64,000 nucleotides of DNA from Hyaloscypha bicolor E (lineage: Eukaryota; Ascomycota; Leotiomycetes; Helotiales; Hyaloscyphaceae), in assembly GCF_002865645.1 (NCBI RefSeq), contig NW_020194519.1, positions 679,542-743,541 of the forward strand. Reading direction: 5' to 3'. The notes beneath the pieces were generated by a model that searched no databases, was not told the origin of the DNA, and was given only the letters and a program-made list of their open reading frames with translations. Both the position numbers and the translations under genes were made by a program. Shown piece by piece: positions 26,892 through 40,259 of the stretch (position 1 is its first letter; each line of letters opens with the position of its first letter).

Positions 26892-27749
26892 ATATTTTAT
26901 AATAAGTAATATAGGGAGAATAGAAACTTTATAATTAAGGTAATACTTTTATAAAGTTCTAAGAAGTATTTATAAGGCGAATTATTAGCTTAGTAAGTTA
27001 GGAGAAAAAAAGGGCTATTATAATACCTTGAGCCTAAGGCTAAAATATTAAGAATATATGAATATTAATCTTAGTATCTTATATTAATTTCTGATATATC
27101 TAGTAACTTGGATATAAGTTAGTTATAAGATATAGTTACTAGTATAATATATAAGAGTAATAAGAATAGAGGCTAACTATAGAAGAAAAAGAAATAAAGG
27201 AAATAAAATAGGAAATATTATACTAAAATAGTATAAGTTAGACCTTAGTTAGAAACAGATTTTAGTATATAGAAATAAGATTATACTATTAATTTATATA
27301 TTATTTTTAGTTATAATAAAAGTCGGAATTAAAGTAGCTTTAATCTTAGTAATAAAGCTTATTTCTAAATCCGAAAAAAATACCTAAAATAGGAAATATC
27401 CTTAATTTCAAGTAAAATAGTAAATAGAAATTAGAAAGAATTAAAAGGAAATTAGAAATAAGAAATTATATAAATAAATTAGAGAAGCCTCTAGAGAAAA
27501 GAGAGATTACTAAATAGAGATAATAAGAAGAATTTAGGGAAATTAGAGAAAATAGTAAAATTATTTTTATTATTTCTATTATTTTTATTTTTATTATATT
27601 TATTAATAGTATTATAAAATATATCTAGTTCGGTAAAATTAAAGGAAAATACTATAGGTATTAAGCTAATAAAATAGAAAAAAGAATATAAGTAATAGAA
27701 ATAAGACTAGAAAAACTATTACTATATTATTACTAATACTAAAACTTGA

Positions 27750-29000
27750 ATCTAGATTATATCTATTATTATTAACTAGTTTCTTTCAAATTCCGGTTCC
27801 TAAACTAAAAGATATACTTAAATGAGAAATTAGTTCTTTAGGAATCTTATTAGTAGAAATCTCAGATATAGAAACTCTATAATTAATTATAGAAGAAATT
27901 ATTAAGATTAATATAGCTAAAAATAAGTATATACTAGTACTGGATTTAAACCTATTACTTATAAAAGCTTCTAAAGTATTATAGTTTCAGGAAAGTAATA
28001 TTTCTATATTCTTAAAATAATATATAAATATATATAAGAATTATTATATTTCTAATAATATTAAAAGAGAGAGAATTATTCGTTATATCTTTTCTATTTA
28101 CAAGAATTAGATTAAGGCTATACCAGAATACTATACTAATAATTCAGGAAATTACTAAGAAACCAAATTCTTTAAGGCTTTACTAAAGGAATTCCGAAAA
28201 TATAACTAGAAAATACTTAAAATTAGCTATAACTTTCTTAATTAGATTATTATATAAGTCTAGAATAAAGAAATCTCTTTCAAGTCTTATATTAATATAT
28301 TTAATAAAGTATTAAAAGAATTACTAAAGAGGAAAGAGATAAATAAAATTACTTAGTATCGAGAATTTATAAGAGAATTATTTATTCTAATAAAGAATTA
28401 CATTTTTAAAAATACAAACTTCGAGCCTATAAATATTTCTATTTATAAATATAGTAAGATATATAAGAAGGCAATAATATTTTATTAATATAAAAAGAAG
28501 AAATACCGTTTTAATATTACTAATAATTCAGATATATTTAGACTTAAATAAAAATACTTGAATATAGTAATCTATAATATAGTTCCTAAACTAGAAGATA
28601 ATTATTTCTTACTAGTTCCTTCTATTATATTTCCTAAAGCTATTATAGATATAAGTAAAAAGAAAATTCAGCCTATAGCTAATTATATAAAATCTACTAA
28701 AAGTAGTAAACCTAAAAGAGATAATATTAACTATCTAGTAAAAAGTCTGGAAAAACTATTTATTATTACTATAACTTAAAAGAATCTATAGAAATAACTC
28801 AATATAGCTATTATTATAATTCGGGAGAATATTTATAGCCAATTTATATAATTTAGCTAATTATAGTAAGTATAATAATATTAATAGCCTAGTAAATATA
28901 ATTCGGGTTTTCGGGGAAAATATACTAGAAGTTATAATAGAGGATATAGAGAATACTATAGTAGCTATAGTAATTAAGCTAGAATAAATAGAGAGTTTAA
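27750..29000 (+). pseudogene. Gypsy gag-like region
   Basis: This lies between the left LTR and pol, in the position of gag. One + frame reads NIKRERIIRYIFSIYKN, ETKFFKALLKEFRKYN, FKSYINIFNKVLKELLKR and REFIRELFILIKNYIF, ending in a Lys-rich tail, with stops at probable Trp/Gln codons. A stop-free part of the same frame covers 28558-28779. The pattern of large helical segments with a basic C-terminus fits a capsid-like Gag. No CCHC zinc knuckle could be recognised. Confidence 0.5.
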
Positions 29001-30699
29001 ATAACTATATTTTAAAAGAAATTAGTTTTAAATATAATTAGAAAATATTACTTAAATTAATATAGCCTATAATATAAACCTAAAACTAAGAAAACGAATT
29101 TGCTATAAGTATTATAGTAGAAATAAGAATAATAATATTAACTCAGAATATATTTATATTTTTTTAGTTCTATTATCTATTAATAGAGGAACTTATAAAT
29201 TATAGATATATTTACTAATTTAATAGAAAATAATATAAAGAGCTATTTAAGCCTAAATAAGAAAGTATTCTCTTTTTCCTTACTAGTAAATACTAGTAAT
29301 TTAACTAAATTATTTCCTAAGTCCGAAAAAGAGAATTTAATTATAACTTAAATATTTGACCTAAAAATATCTAGAGATTAATAAAGAATATCTAGTTTAC
29401 TAGGTAAGAAAGAGAAAAGGGAACTAGCTAACCAGAATCTATATATAGAAGTAAATAAGTTATATTTAGGGAATCTAAATAGCCGCTTTGCCTTAAAAGA
29501 AATTATATTAGAATTACTAATACTTTAAGTTCTAGAATTAATAAATAATATTAAAAATTAGCTATAAATAGTATTTCTATTAATACTATAATAGGTTTCT
29601 TATTAAAGAAAAAGAAAAAAGAAATAGAAATAGCTAAAAAGGTTTTCCCAAAACAAGCTAAAGTAGAAGAAAAGCTACCCTATATAAGAGGCTAGAAGAA
29701 TACTACTCTAAAAGGTAATAGATAAGGAAATAGCCTAGCTAAGGATATAAATATTAATACTTCCGGAAATAAACTAGATAAATTAGAAACCTAATATACT
29801 TTTAATTATAATAAATATAAGACTTCTAAAGTTAATAATATTCTAATAAGATTACTAAAAAAAGTAACTATTTCACTTCTAAAAACTTAGAAGGAAATAA
29901 GAATACTTATTAATATCTTAAAAATACTAGATCTAGCTATTATACTTTAGAACTAATAGATTAAGAATAATACTTCTTATCTTACTATCTTATAAATAGA
30001 AAATACTATTATATTAAATATAGTTAAATATACTAGAAGATCTATAGAACTAGTAGCTATAGCTTATATAATAAATAGAATATTTAAGAAATTAGAAATA
30101 CTAGTTTAAATATCTAATACTAATAGAATTATTTAATTTAAAAGTAATAGTATTAATATTCGGATATTACTAGCTTATAAATATATTATATAATTACTAT
30201 ATCTCTGATTTATATTTCGAGAACCTTAAGAGAGTATTAAATATAAAAAAATAATTAATACTAAAGCTAAAATTAATATTTTTCCTAAAAAGATTTCTAG
30301 AAATATTAGTAAAATAGTATATAATACTATAGATTATTAAATATCTACTATTACTAGGGCTAAATTTGGATTTATAGAAATAGTAAAGCTTAAAGCTAAG
30401 GTTATAAATAAAGTAAAATGCGAAAATATATTCTTTCTAGTTAAAGAAGCTCTAAAAATCCTATTTAGTTAACTATTCTTAGTAAAAATAAAGATAAATA
30501 TTATATATAGAAATAATAGTTTATAGAATAAAAGATTTACTAATCCTAAAAATAACTAGAATACCTATATTATTATAATTATTTCATTTTTAAAGAATAC
30601 TAGAAAGTAGAAAAAAGTAATAATTTAAGAATATTAAGTTTCTAGAATTAAGAAATTAAGTAATACGGAATAGGAAACTAAAAGTAAAGAGGAAAAATA

Positions 30700-32400
30700 G
30701 AACCTAATATTATAACTAGTAATAATATTAGAGAAAATAGAAAGATACCGGAATTTCCTATAAATTCTTTTATTTTAGGTTTAGAAATTCAGGAAATTAA
30801 TAATATTTTTAGAGGAACTAAAGCAGAAAAGGCTCTAATTAAAGTATTATTAAAAGTAATTCCGGATTTAATAGAAAAAGAAATAAAAAGAATATTAAGT
30901 AAAGATATTTCTAAAAAAAAAGATAGAATAGTATCTTTTAATAATAAAGAAATATATTCCCGAAACTAAGAAATATAAAACCTAAAACTAAAAAGAATTC
31001 TAAAATATATAGAAGCTTAAGAAATATATATTAAAATACTAAATAAAAAGGTAATCTCTATATTTAACTAGAAAGAAACTAAATAGAAAGGTTATAAATT
31101 CCGGAAATTAGATAAAAAAAAGTACTAGAGAAAATAGCTATAGCTCTTAAAGAAAAAGATAATAACTATAGTCTATTTCTAATTATAGAAATATATAAAA
31201 TAAAAAATAAGAAGATTTAACTAGTAAATATTAATAATAGAACTAGAGAAGGCTCTAGTAAATATCCGAACTAGTTTAAGAAATTTAAAGCTAGAGAATA
31301 CCTATAGAAATATACTAGAAAGTATAAAAACTATCTTTTATTAAGAATATTAGCTATTTTAAGAGATTTATAACTTATTCCGGAATATCTTAAATAATTA
31401 AATATTAGTAACTAGTTCTAGGAAAAAGAATTAGCTATATTTCAAGAATTAATAATTAATTAAGAAAATATAATTATATTTAATTAGAAAGAAATAAAAA
31501 AAGTCTATAAAAATATTAGCCTATTTATTCTAATTAAAACTATTAAGTATAAAGCCTAGTAAAGAAAGAATTTCCTATATCCCAAAGCTCTAGTACTAGT
31601 AATAGTAAAAATACTATTAGAATATCTAGATTATAGAATTCTTAAGAAATATAATAGGCCTTACCAAAATCTATAGTTCTTAGTTATAAAAAAGGTTACT
31701 AGAACTTATAGGCTAATTAATACTATTATAAAAATAAATTCAGTAATCCTATAAAATACTAATCTATTTCTATTTACTAATAAGATCTCAAAGGAATTTA
31801 CTAGATATACTTATATTTCTCTAATTAATTTCTTTTCCAGATATAATTAATTTATACTAGATACTTGTAATAGAGATTTAACTATATTTATAATGCTTCT
31901 AGAGCTATTAAGAATAACTATACTATTTTAGAAAGCTACTAATTCTATTATATAGTTTATATAAGTTATTATAACTATTCTAGAGGATCTATTTCCCAAA
32001 ATTACTATATTATTTATTAATAATATTAGAGTTAAGGGACCTTATATAGACTATAATAGGCAGTTTATTTTACTTAAAATTCGGTATTTTATATTTAAAT
32101 ATCTTTAAAACCTAGATATAATCTTAAATAGAATTAAATAAGCCAGAGCTAGTATTAGAGAAAAATTGCAGTTCTATTATAATAGTATAATTATTATTGG
32201 CTTTATTTATAGAGTATTTAAAAGAAGCCCTTTAAGCTTAGAAATTACTAAAATCTTAAAATAGAAATATTATAATAGTATAACTAAAAATAAGGCATTT
32301 ATTAGAATTATTATTTACTATTATATTTGGATTAAAGGCTTTATAATTATTACTAAACCCATTTATTACTTAATAAAGAAAGATATAATATAGAACTAAA
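30700..32400 (+). pseudogene. Gypsy pol: reverse transcriptase remnant
   Basis: A + frame from about 31560 to 32330 reproduces the order of fungal Gypsy reverse transcriptase. NRPYQNLQFLV.KKVTRTYRLIN lies near 31660-31720, followed by an ISLINFFSRYNQFILDT palm segment, LLRITILF.KATNS, and the catalytic box at 32013-32024. The box now reads FINN instead of FLDD, and is followed by IRVKGPYIDYN. Both catalytic Asp codons GAT have become AAT, a G-to-A change on this strand and therefore typical of RIP. The upstream part (30700-31500) would be the protease/linker region but is too degraded to define. Confidence 0.75.
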
Positions 32401-34450
32401 ATAATAAATAAAAGTAAACTATATAAATCCTTTAAGAAAAGCTTATTACTACTCTAATACTCTATAAGTTATACTATAATCTATTAGAAGGTTAGGGAAT
32501 AATTATATTAGTAATAGATACTAGCCTAAATAAATAGAGCGGAACTTTTAGTTAATATAATAATAAAAGAAAAAAGAAAATTATATAATATAAGTCTGAA
32601 ATCTGGAATAATACTAAATAAAAATATAATACTACTAAAAGAAAATACTAAGGGCTAGTAAAGTATCTATAAAAAGTATAATTCTGGCTATATAAAGTTT
32701 ATTTTATTCTTAAACTAGATGCTAATATACTTGTTATATAGCTAAGTAAAGCGGCTATAGATCTTCCTAGAGCTCTGATTATTTACTAGCTAATATAAAT
32801 GTAATTATTTAACTTTAAAGTCAAGTATATTAAAGAAACTAAGTATACTATTACTAATAAATTATTGAGATACTTATAATAAGAAAGCAATACTAAAGAT
32901 AATAAGAATATTAATAAATAATTAGTAATAGAGCTTAATACTATTAAAATAATACCTCTTAAATAGAAAGTTTAGTTAAAAGAAATAGTTCCGGTTTGGT
33001 TATATAATATTATTTTAAGAAATCCGACTTCTAAGCTCTTTATTAGATATTTAAATAGTAATATTTAATTACTAGAGATTAATAATTAAAGCCTTATTAT
33101 ATCTGGAAGCAAACTAGTAATATTAAAAAATAATAAAATCCGGAAGTTATATAATAAAGACTATAGCCTTTTATATATAACCTCTAGTAAAATAGTAAAT
33201 AATAATACTAACTTTTATACTTTATTTAATAATCTAACTATTTTACTAGATTCCTTAAATAATAGCTATTCCGAATAATACTAGAATATTATATAATATT
33301 TTATAATACTTTTTAGACTAGAAGAAATATCTAGAGCCGAGTTTCGAAAGTTAAATAGAGAAGCTTTAAATTATAATATAAGAAATTAATTACTATAGAG
33401 AGTTATATCTAAAATATATCTATTTTAACTTATTATTAATAATTAAGAATAAAGAAAAATTATTATTAAAGAGCTATATAATAAGATTAAATATAGCAGA
33501 AAAAAGAGTACTTTTTATTTAGTAGCTAGCTACTATTACTAGAAAGATTACTATAACTATATATATAAATATATAAATGCCTATAAAGTCTATTAGTATA
33601 AAAGTAAAAGAAGATAAGAAAAAGCTCTATATCTAATAAAAGCTATACCTCTTTTCTATTACCTTAGAATTAATATAATTAAACTACTAGACTATAAAGA
33701 ATATAACTTATTAGTTATTACTAGAGATAACTTCTTAGAATAGATTAAAGCTAGACCTTTAAAAAACCTAACTAGTAAGAAGATTACTAAGTTTATTTGG
33801 GAAGAAATCATTTATAAATATAGTTTATTTAGCTAGCTTAAGGTAAATAGCAGATCGGAATTTAAAGAAATAGTAATTTAGGAACTTAATAAGCTAGAAA
33901 TTAATAGAATTATTATTTTAGCCTATAATTCCAAAAGAAATAGTATAATTAAAAGAGAATATTAACTAATTATTCAGGTACTTATTATATTTATAATAAG
34001 TAAAAAGAAGCTTTAGGTAGATTTACTATTATATATTCTATTTACTAACTAAATTACTATATATAAACTAACTTAATTTACCTCTTTTTATATAGTTTAT
34101 AGTAGAGAAGCTATATTATCTATAGAAATATACTTTCTAATCTAAAGAATACTTAAATAAAATAAAGTTTATAATAGAGAAATACTTCTAGAAATATATA
34201 TAAAGCAAATATAGATAAGAAATAAAGATATTAAAGAAGCTAAAATAAAGAAGAATAGATAATACCGAGAGAAAAAGAAGTAATTTAATACTATTTACCA
34301 GATTTATTTAAACCCTATTTCCGAACAGAATCTGGTTCTTATATATAATATTAAATTAATAGATTAAGATAAGTTAAGAAATATAAAGCTGCTATACTAC
34401 TAGCTTGGCCTATATAGAGTGAGATATATAGATTAACTAAAAGAATACTA
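32401..34450 (+). pseudogene. Gypsy pol: RNase H and integrase remnant
   Basis: The RNase H region should occupy about 32.4-33.2 kb but only weak traces are legible. Integrase is clear. RKKSTFYLVASYY near 33490-33540 is the HHCC-proximal segment. LLVITRDNF near 33710-33730 holds the first catalytic Asp. ARPLKNLTSKKITKFIWEEII lies near 33750-33820, and SEFKEI and ILAYN follow near 33860-33930. These match fungal Gypsy integrases with G-to-A and C-to-T substitutions. The frame continues to about 34.4 kb. I saw no intact chromodomain. Confidence 0.7.
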
Positions 34451-34789
34451 TATACTAAAAGAACTTAATAGTATTATACTTTAAAGAATATATACCGGAA
34501 ATTAATTTAAATAGTTTATTAAAAGAAATAAATTCTAGTACTTCTCTAAAAATAAAGTAAATAATAAGTATATATTTATAAATAAATATTTTAAGATAAA
34601 TACTAAACTAGAAAAAAAAGCAGTTATAAAGTACTATAAGCAAAATAGTATTTAGAAGATTAAAAAAGCTACTAGTATTATTATATATATTCTAGAATTA
34701 CCGAAATTAAAAAAAGTAAAGTATATCTTCTTTATAGAGAATTAAAAGGAAATATCTAATAATAGAAGCTCTTTTTAACCTGAAATAAA

Positions 34790-36590
34790 ACTTATTATTT
34801 TTAATTCTTTATATATCTTTTAATTTTTTCTTTTAACTATTATTTATAACTTTTAGAAAATATTATTATTAGACTATTATTCTGGAAATCGGACAAGCTT
34901 TACTATTACTTATTTCTTATTATTATCTAATTATTACTACTAAATAGTATTCTTAATATATAAAATTCTATTACTAGATTTTAGAAATCGAATATAAAGT
35001 ATTTCTTTTAGTATAAAATTAAATAGAGAATTAAAAGGTTACCTTATAAACTTTTAATTCCGAATTATAGTAATAGATAGTAATTATATTTAGAGATAGA
35101 GAAAAAAGAAAAGAAAAAAGAAAGTCTTTTATATATATTTTACTAAACTAGAAATCTTTTAAAAGCTCTATTTATCCTTTTACCTAGCTATTCTTATAGC
35201 TTATACTAGTCTAAAGCTTAATTATAATATTTATAGATCTCGACTTTAACTTAAACTATAATTATAAGTTTCCTTATAATATTTAAATAAACTTCCTAAT
35301 TAGAAGTTATATATAAACAGAATAGCTAAACTAGAAGCCTTATAAGAAGAAAGGGAAATCTTATTAAATCTAATAGTTATTTCCAAAGATATTTAATAAT
35401 ATATAATTCTAGAAATCTATTAGATATTAGATAAACTAGATCTACCTATTTAAAGCTTACCTTATACTAGAAAACCCACTTCCTTTTTAATATAACTATA
35501 GCTATTCTTAAAACTTATATCGAGGCTTAATTAGTATATTATATATTTCTATTTCTATAAAGAACTTCTCTTATATAAAACCCTTTCTCTAACTATAATA
35601 TCGTTTCATTACTAGAAACTAATTACCTCTTTAAAAAGCTAGTATAATTTACTAATTTTTACTATTAATATATTTCTTACTATTAAATATTATCTAAATA
35701 ATTTCTATATCCTTAATACTAATTCGGAATATCTAATCTTTTTATATTCTATATTAATTTTAATATTAACTATTTTAAACTTAATAATAGTACTATAAAT
35801 TCTATTTATACTATTTTATAGTTCTTCTTTTATATATTCTAATACTTTTAGTATTACCTTTATAAATATAGATATTACTTTAAAGTTCTAACTAACTAAA
35901 TAGTTTTATACTATATAAAGTCGACTTTAATAAATACTAAATAAATTCAATTAGCTTTCGGAAGAGATATAAATTAGTTTCGGAAAAAGTAATACTTTAT
36001 TCTGAGTTATTTCTTAATTCTATTATTCTAACTTCTTTTTTATTAATACTTATTTTATATTTTCCTAATATCTTTAGTATATTTATATTATAAAATTTTT
36101 ATTATTTCCTTCTATATTTCAATACTTTAGATACTACTATTATATCTATATTTCTATTATATTATTTTCTTATTTCCCTATTATTGCTATTTAGTTTAAT
36201 CTATTTTAATTATTTCCTTAATTATATTTCTTTAGATATATATATTTGTATTATTTTCTATAATAGAAGTCTAACTTTATATTTTACTTTCTATAATTAT
36301 TTCTAATTTATAATTATATTATTTTAAATATATCTAATTATTATATCTACTTTCTTTATTATATATATTACTATTTTAGCTTTATTTTTTTACTAGAAAG
36401 AAAGAAAAACTCAAATATATATAATGCCTTTATATAATTTAAGACTATTTCAATTTACTCTTTATTTTAGAATATACTTAAAAGAAATTCTTATAATCTC
36501 GAGAACTTTTAATTCTATAACCTATAATTATTATACTAATAATACCTTTATAATCTATTAAGAATAATAAAATAGCCGAAATATAGATTC
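34790..36590 (-). other. Region after integrase with possible antisense coding trace
   Basis: Between pol and the second long frame lies 1.8 kb of very AT-rich DNA. On the minus strand, about 35500-35270, one frame reads NILIKPRYKF, KGSGFSSIR.ALNR and NYILLNIFGNNY, which looks more protein-like than the + strand. No family was recognised. It may be an antisense accessory frame, part of another nested element, or chance. Confidence 0.25.
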
Positions 36591-37244
36591 CTTAAGCTAG
36601 TAAAATATAATAGCTAGTTCTTGCAAGCTGTAATATTATTAAAAGCCTATAGATTAATAATATTAAAGTTTAAAGTATTAAAGAAGCTTGGATAGTTATA
36701 AAAGACCTACTAATACTAGAAAAGATAGCTATAATTACTGAATTTAATACAAATATTCTAGATAAGCTAAATAGTATATATAATAAGCTCTTAAAATAGA
36801 AAACCTTTATTAGAAATAAAACTAGACTAGAATTAACTAAGAAGAAGCTAAAGAACTACTAAGCTAATAATAGGGAATTCGAGAATATTATTAAAGGCAT
36901 TTCTAAAGGCAGATAAGAGAAGCTTAATAAGATTAAGACTATAGTAAATAGTCTTAATACTAAGAATTAGAATAGAATTATACTATATAGTAAAGCTTTT
37001 AGCTAATATATTAATAATATCTATAATAACCTTAGTAAAAACGTCTATAAGAAGTTATATTCTCTTTTTAAGATAAAAGCTTTAGTATATAAAGCTATTT
37101 AGTTAATTAATAAAGCTACTTTAGAATATATTAAGGATAAGAAGTATTAGAATACTAGTATATTTACTAAATTAGATATTACTAAGATACTTAAATATAC
37201 TAAAGCTATTTCGAAATATAGAGAATTAGAGTTTAAGCTACTAT

Positions 37245-37466
37245 TATAATGGGGATATAAAACAAGTAGTAATATAGATAGTAGAATGGGCTTCTACAGC
37301 GTGGGATTACAGCGTACGAGTGAGACGTAGAATTAGAGAGTAACGGTTAATTGATTTCTAAGAACTAAGAAGGAGAGAGGGGTAATATAAGCGGACTGCG
37401 GACTGCGGACGTCCGGAGGTCACATAACAGAACCACGTGACTAATAGAAGTAAAATCCCCACCACA
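37245..37466. repeat. Left LTR of nested non-autonomous element
   Basis: Begins TATAATGGGGATATAAAAC and ends AAAATCCCCACCACA. Pairs with 40038-40259. Contains GGACTGCGGACTGCGGACG, a short tandem, and the E-box-like CCACGTGAC. Confidence 0.85.
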
Positions 37467-37689
37467 TACTTCCCCTACGCACAAGTGCTTGTCCCCTGAG
37501 CATATCCCCAAAGCAAGAGCCAAAAACCACCTATAAAGTAATATAATAATCGAAAACCCATCGTATACTCTGCCTTATATATGCCCCGACTTCAAACCAC
37601 TGTATTCCCATACCTAATTCGTTGCTCAAAGTACTAGTAAATACTCCATTTTATTATACGAATCGCACCCGTAAACTCTCTCTCTCTCT

Positions 37690-38440
37690 GCCGTATTATA
37701 TGAATTGCACTAAAGCACTAGTAGACACTCTTTGATACTAAATGTGCCCAAAGTATAAGGAGACACTCGTTAATACTAAATATACCCAAAGTACAAGGAG
37801 ATACTCTTTAATACTAAATCGTACCCGAAGTATAAGGAAATGCTCTCTCTCTCTGCCGCATTATACGAATTGCACCAGTAGATATACTCTCTCTTTAATA
37901 CTAAAACGTGCCCAAAGTACAAGGAAACTCTCTCTCTCTTTAATGCTAAACGTACCCAAAGTATAAGGAAACTCTCTCTTTAACGCTAAATATACCCAAA
38001 GTACAAGGAAATACTCTCTCTACCGTATTATACGAATTGCACCAAAGTACTAGTAGATATGCACTCTCTCTCTTTAATGCTAAATATACCCAAAGTACAA
38101 GGAAATACTCTCTTTGACGCTAAACGTGCCCAAAGCACAAGGAAACACTCTCTTTGATACTAAACGTACCCAAAGTACAAGGAAACGCTCTCGCTCTCTC
38201 TCTGCCGTATTATACGAATCGCACCCAAAGTACTAGTAGCCATATACTCTCTCTCTTTGACGCTAAACGTGCCCAAAGCACAAGGAGACACTCATTGACA
38301 CTAAACGTACCCAAAGTACAAGGAAATACTCGTTAATACTAAACGTACCCAAAGTATAAGGAGATACTCTTTAATACTAAATCGTACCCAAAGTACAAGG
38401 AAATACACCATTTCGTATCATACGAATCGTATCCAAAGCA
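37690..38440. repeat. Tandem array with about 40-bp unit inside nested element
   Basis: About 13 imperfect copies of a unit near CTAAACGTACCCAAAGTACA, AGGAAAC and CTCTCTCT are present. Every few units are interrupted by CTGCCGTATTATACGAATTGCACC-like spacers (near 37690, 37855, 38022, 38200). Open frames within it arise from the repeat and are not taken as genes. Confidence 0.85.
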
Positions 38441-39289
38441 CTATGTAAAGCACCCACTAAGAGCACCCAAAATCGTACGAAATATCTATACCAGTACCTC
38501 TGCTATTATAGCCGTAATGCAGGCATTACTGGTCTTGGAGAAGGTAGGGGGAGGTTCGAAAATCGGAAAAGGGAACCGTAAGTCAAAGAGGGAAGCGTAA
38601 AGTGAAGTATGTACCAGAAACCTCTGTAACTGCTATAGTAACCACAGAAATCACTGGACTTGGAATCGAATAAGGGAGAGGGTAAAGGAGTGTCGAAACT
38701 GCCGAAATCGTATGTAAAAGGGAAGCGAATCGGAAGTTAAAAGTATAAGGGGAATTAAAGGAGAGAAGGGTTTATAAATCGGAGAGGGAACCGTAAATCG
38801 AATAAGAGGGAGGTAAAGGAGGGTCGAAAATCGTCAAAATCGTATAGAATTGACCACTTATGCCTACCATATAGCCCCAGATTTGTATACCATATATGCC
38901 ACCACTTGATCTACCTATACTGGCATCTCTTCCTCTTCGTCCGCCTGGAATAGAGACTCATACTCTCGTAATTGCATAGCAGGAGAAGCTAAAGGCAAAA
39001 GCAAAGGGGTCTTAATATTATATAGCCAATCTGGTAAGAGATGCGAAGGAGGGAAAGGAACCGTAAAAGATATGATTCCAAGGTATATATAATTGAGCTC
39101 TTACCGGAGTAGTTCTTTGTAATAGGCAAGCAAGCTTTGGATATCGGAATCGGAAGGATCCCCATATTATACGAGCTTATTAATATATTGAAAGTAAGAG
39201 CGAGAGACTTATAAAGCATCTAGCTTTATAAATAAAGGGGGAGAGGCGAAGTCGACAGGAGGAGAAATAGATATTATATAATCGGTAGA

Positions 39290-39985
39290 ATCAATGGAAA
39301 TTGAAGCGAATGCAAAGCAGTAGTAATTCAGCCGTAAGAGGAGAGTCTTGAACCAATAAAGGACGTCGTTATCGTATGAAATTAATGTAATTGGGGCTGA
39401 ATCCTAAAGCTAAAAGCTTGGCAGAGAACAGAGAAGCGGAAAGAAGACGAGAGAATCGAGATTATATCGTCCGTAGAATTAGCGGAAAATCGAAGCGAAT
39501 ATAAAGCAGTTATAAAGCAATTGAAATTCAGTCGTAAGAGGAGAGTCTTAAGCTAAGGAAGGACCTCGTTCTCGTACGAAATAATGGAATTGAAGCCTGA
39601 ATCGTAAAGCTAAAGCTTGGCAGAGAATAGAGAAACAGAGAAGACGAGATTACGGCGTCCGTGGAATTAGCTAAAGCTCGGTATGCTTGAAGGTAGTCGT
39701 GAAAGTAAGTAAAAGAGAGAGTCTTAAACCAAACAGGGATATCGTTACTATCGTACGAATAACGTAATTAAAGCTTGAATCGTAATACTTGAAGCTTGGC
39801 AAGAGAGCAAAGAAGTAGAGAAAAGAAGACAAGATTACGGTATCCGTAGAATTAGCTAAAATGCGGTACGCTTGGAGGTAGTCGTAAAAGTAAGTAAAAG
39901 AGAGAGTCTTGAACCAAATAGGAGAGGTTATTATCGTCGTACGAATAATGTAATTAAAGCTTGAATTGTAATCCTACGACTATAA
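39290..39985. repeat. Tandem array with 176-200-bp unit inside nested element
   Basis: Four imperfect copies occur. The landmark GAGAGTCTT occurs at 39341, 39541, 39717 and 39902, giving spacings of 200, 176 and 185 bp. Each copy also contains a GCTTGGCAGAGAA-like segment and a CCGTAGAATTAGC-like segment. No coding frame. Confidence 0.8.
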
Positions 39986-40037
39986 GGGAGATATATAATA
40001 ATAGAGCTCCAGAACGTAATCTTCCCTGGGTCGCTAC

Positions 40038-40259
40038 TATAATAGGGATATAAAACAAGTAGTAATATAGATAGTAGAATGGGCTTCTATAGCGTGGGAT
40101 TACAGCGTACGAGTGAGACGTAGAATTAGAGAGTAAAGGTTAATTGATTTCTAAGAACTAAGAAGGAGAGAGGGGTAATATAAGCAGACTGCGGACTATG
40201 GACGTCCGGAAGTCACATGACAGAACCACGTAACTAATAGGGGTAAAATCCCTACTATA
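40038..40259. repeat. Right LTR of nested non-autonomous element
   Basis: Begins TATAATAGGGATATAAAAC and ends AAAATCCCTACTATA. Slightly more RIPed than the left copy. Confidence 0.85.

Larger units (their letters stand above)
37245..40259. mobile_element. Nested non-autonomous LTR element without pol (LARD-like)
   Basis: Two 222-bp LTRs (37245-37466 and 40038-40259) bound a 2.57-kb interior with no retroviral-type coding frame. The LTR ends form an inverted repeat, GTGGTGGGGA against TCCCCACCAC once RIP changes are read back. The outer flanks share ACTAT (37240-37244 and 40259-40263; placement ambiguous by one base), a probable 5-bp target duplication. The two LTRs differ at roughly a dozen sites, mostly transitions. 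Composition is much closer to unmutated DNA than the surrounding Gypsy sequence, so it inserted late. The interior consists largely of two tandem arrays. It must rely on another element's proteins. Confidence 0.85.

Noticed and set aside
37742..38336. 74- and 60-codon frames in the 37.7-38.3 kb array
   Set aside because: They consist entirely of the ~40-bp tandem unit of a non-coding LTR element.
38989..39219. 76-codon minus-strand frame inside the nested LTR element
   Set aside because: Low-complexity hydrophobic composition, no relation to retroelement proteins, and it lies in an otherwise non-coding interior.
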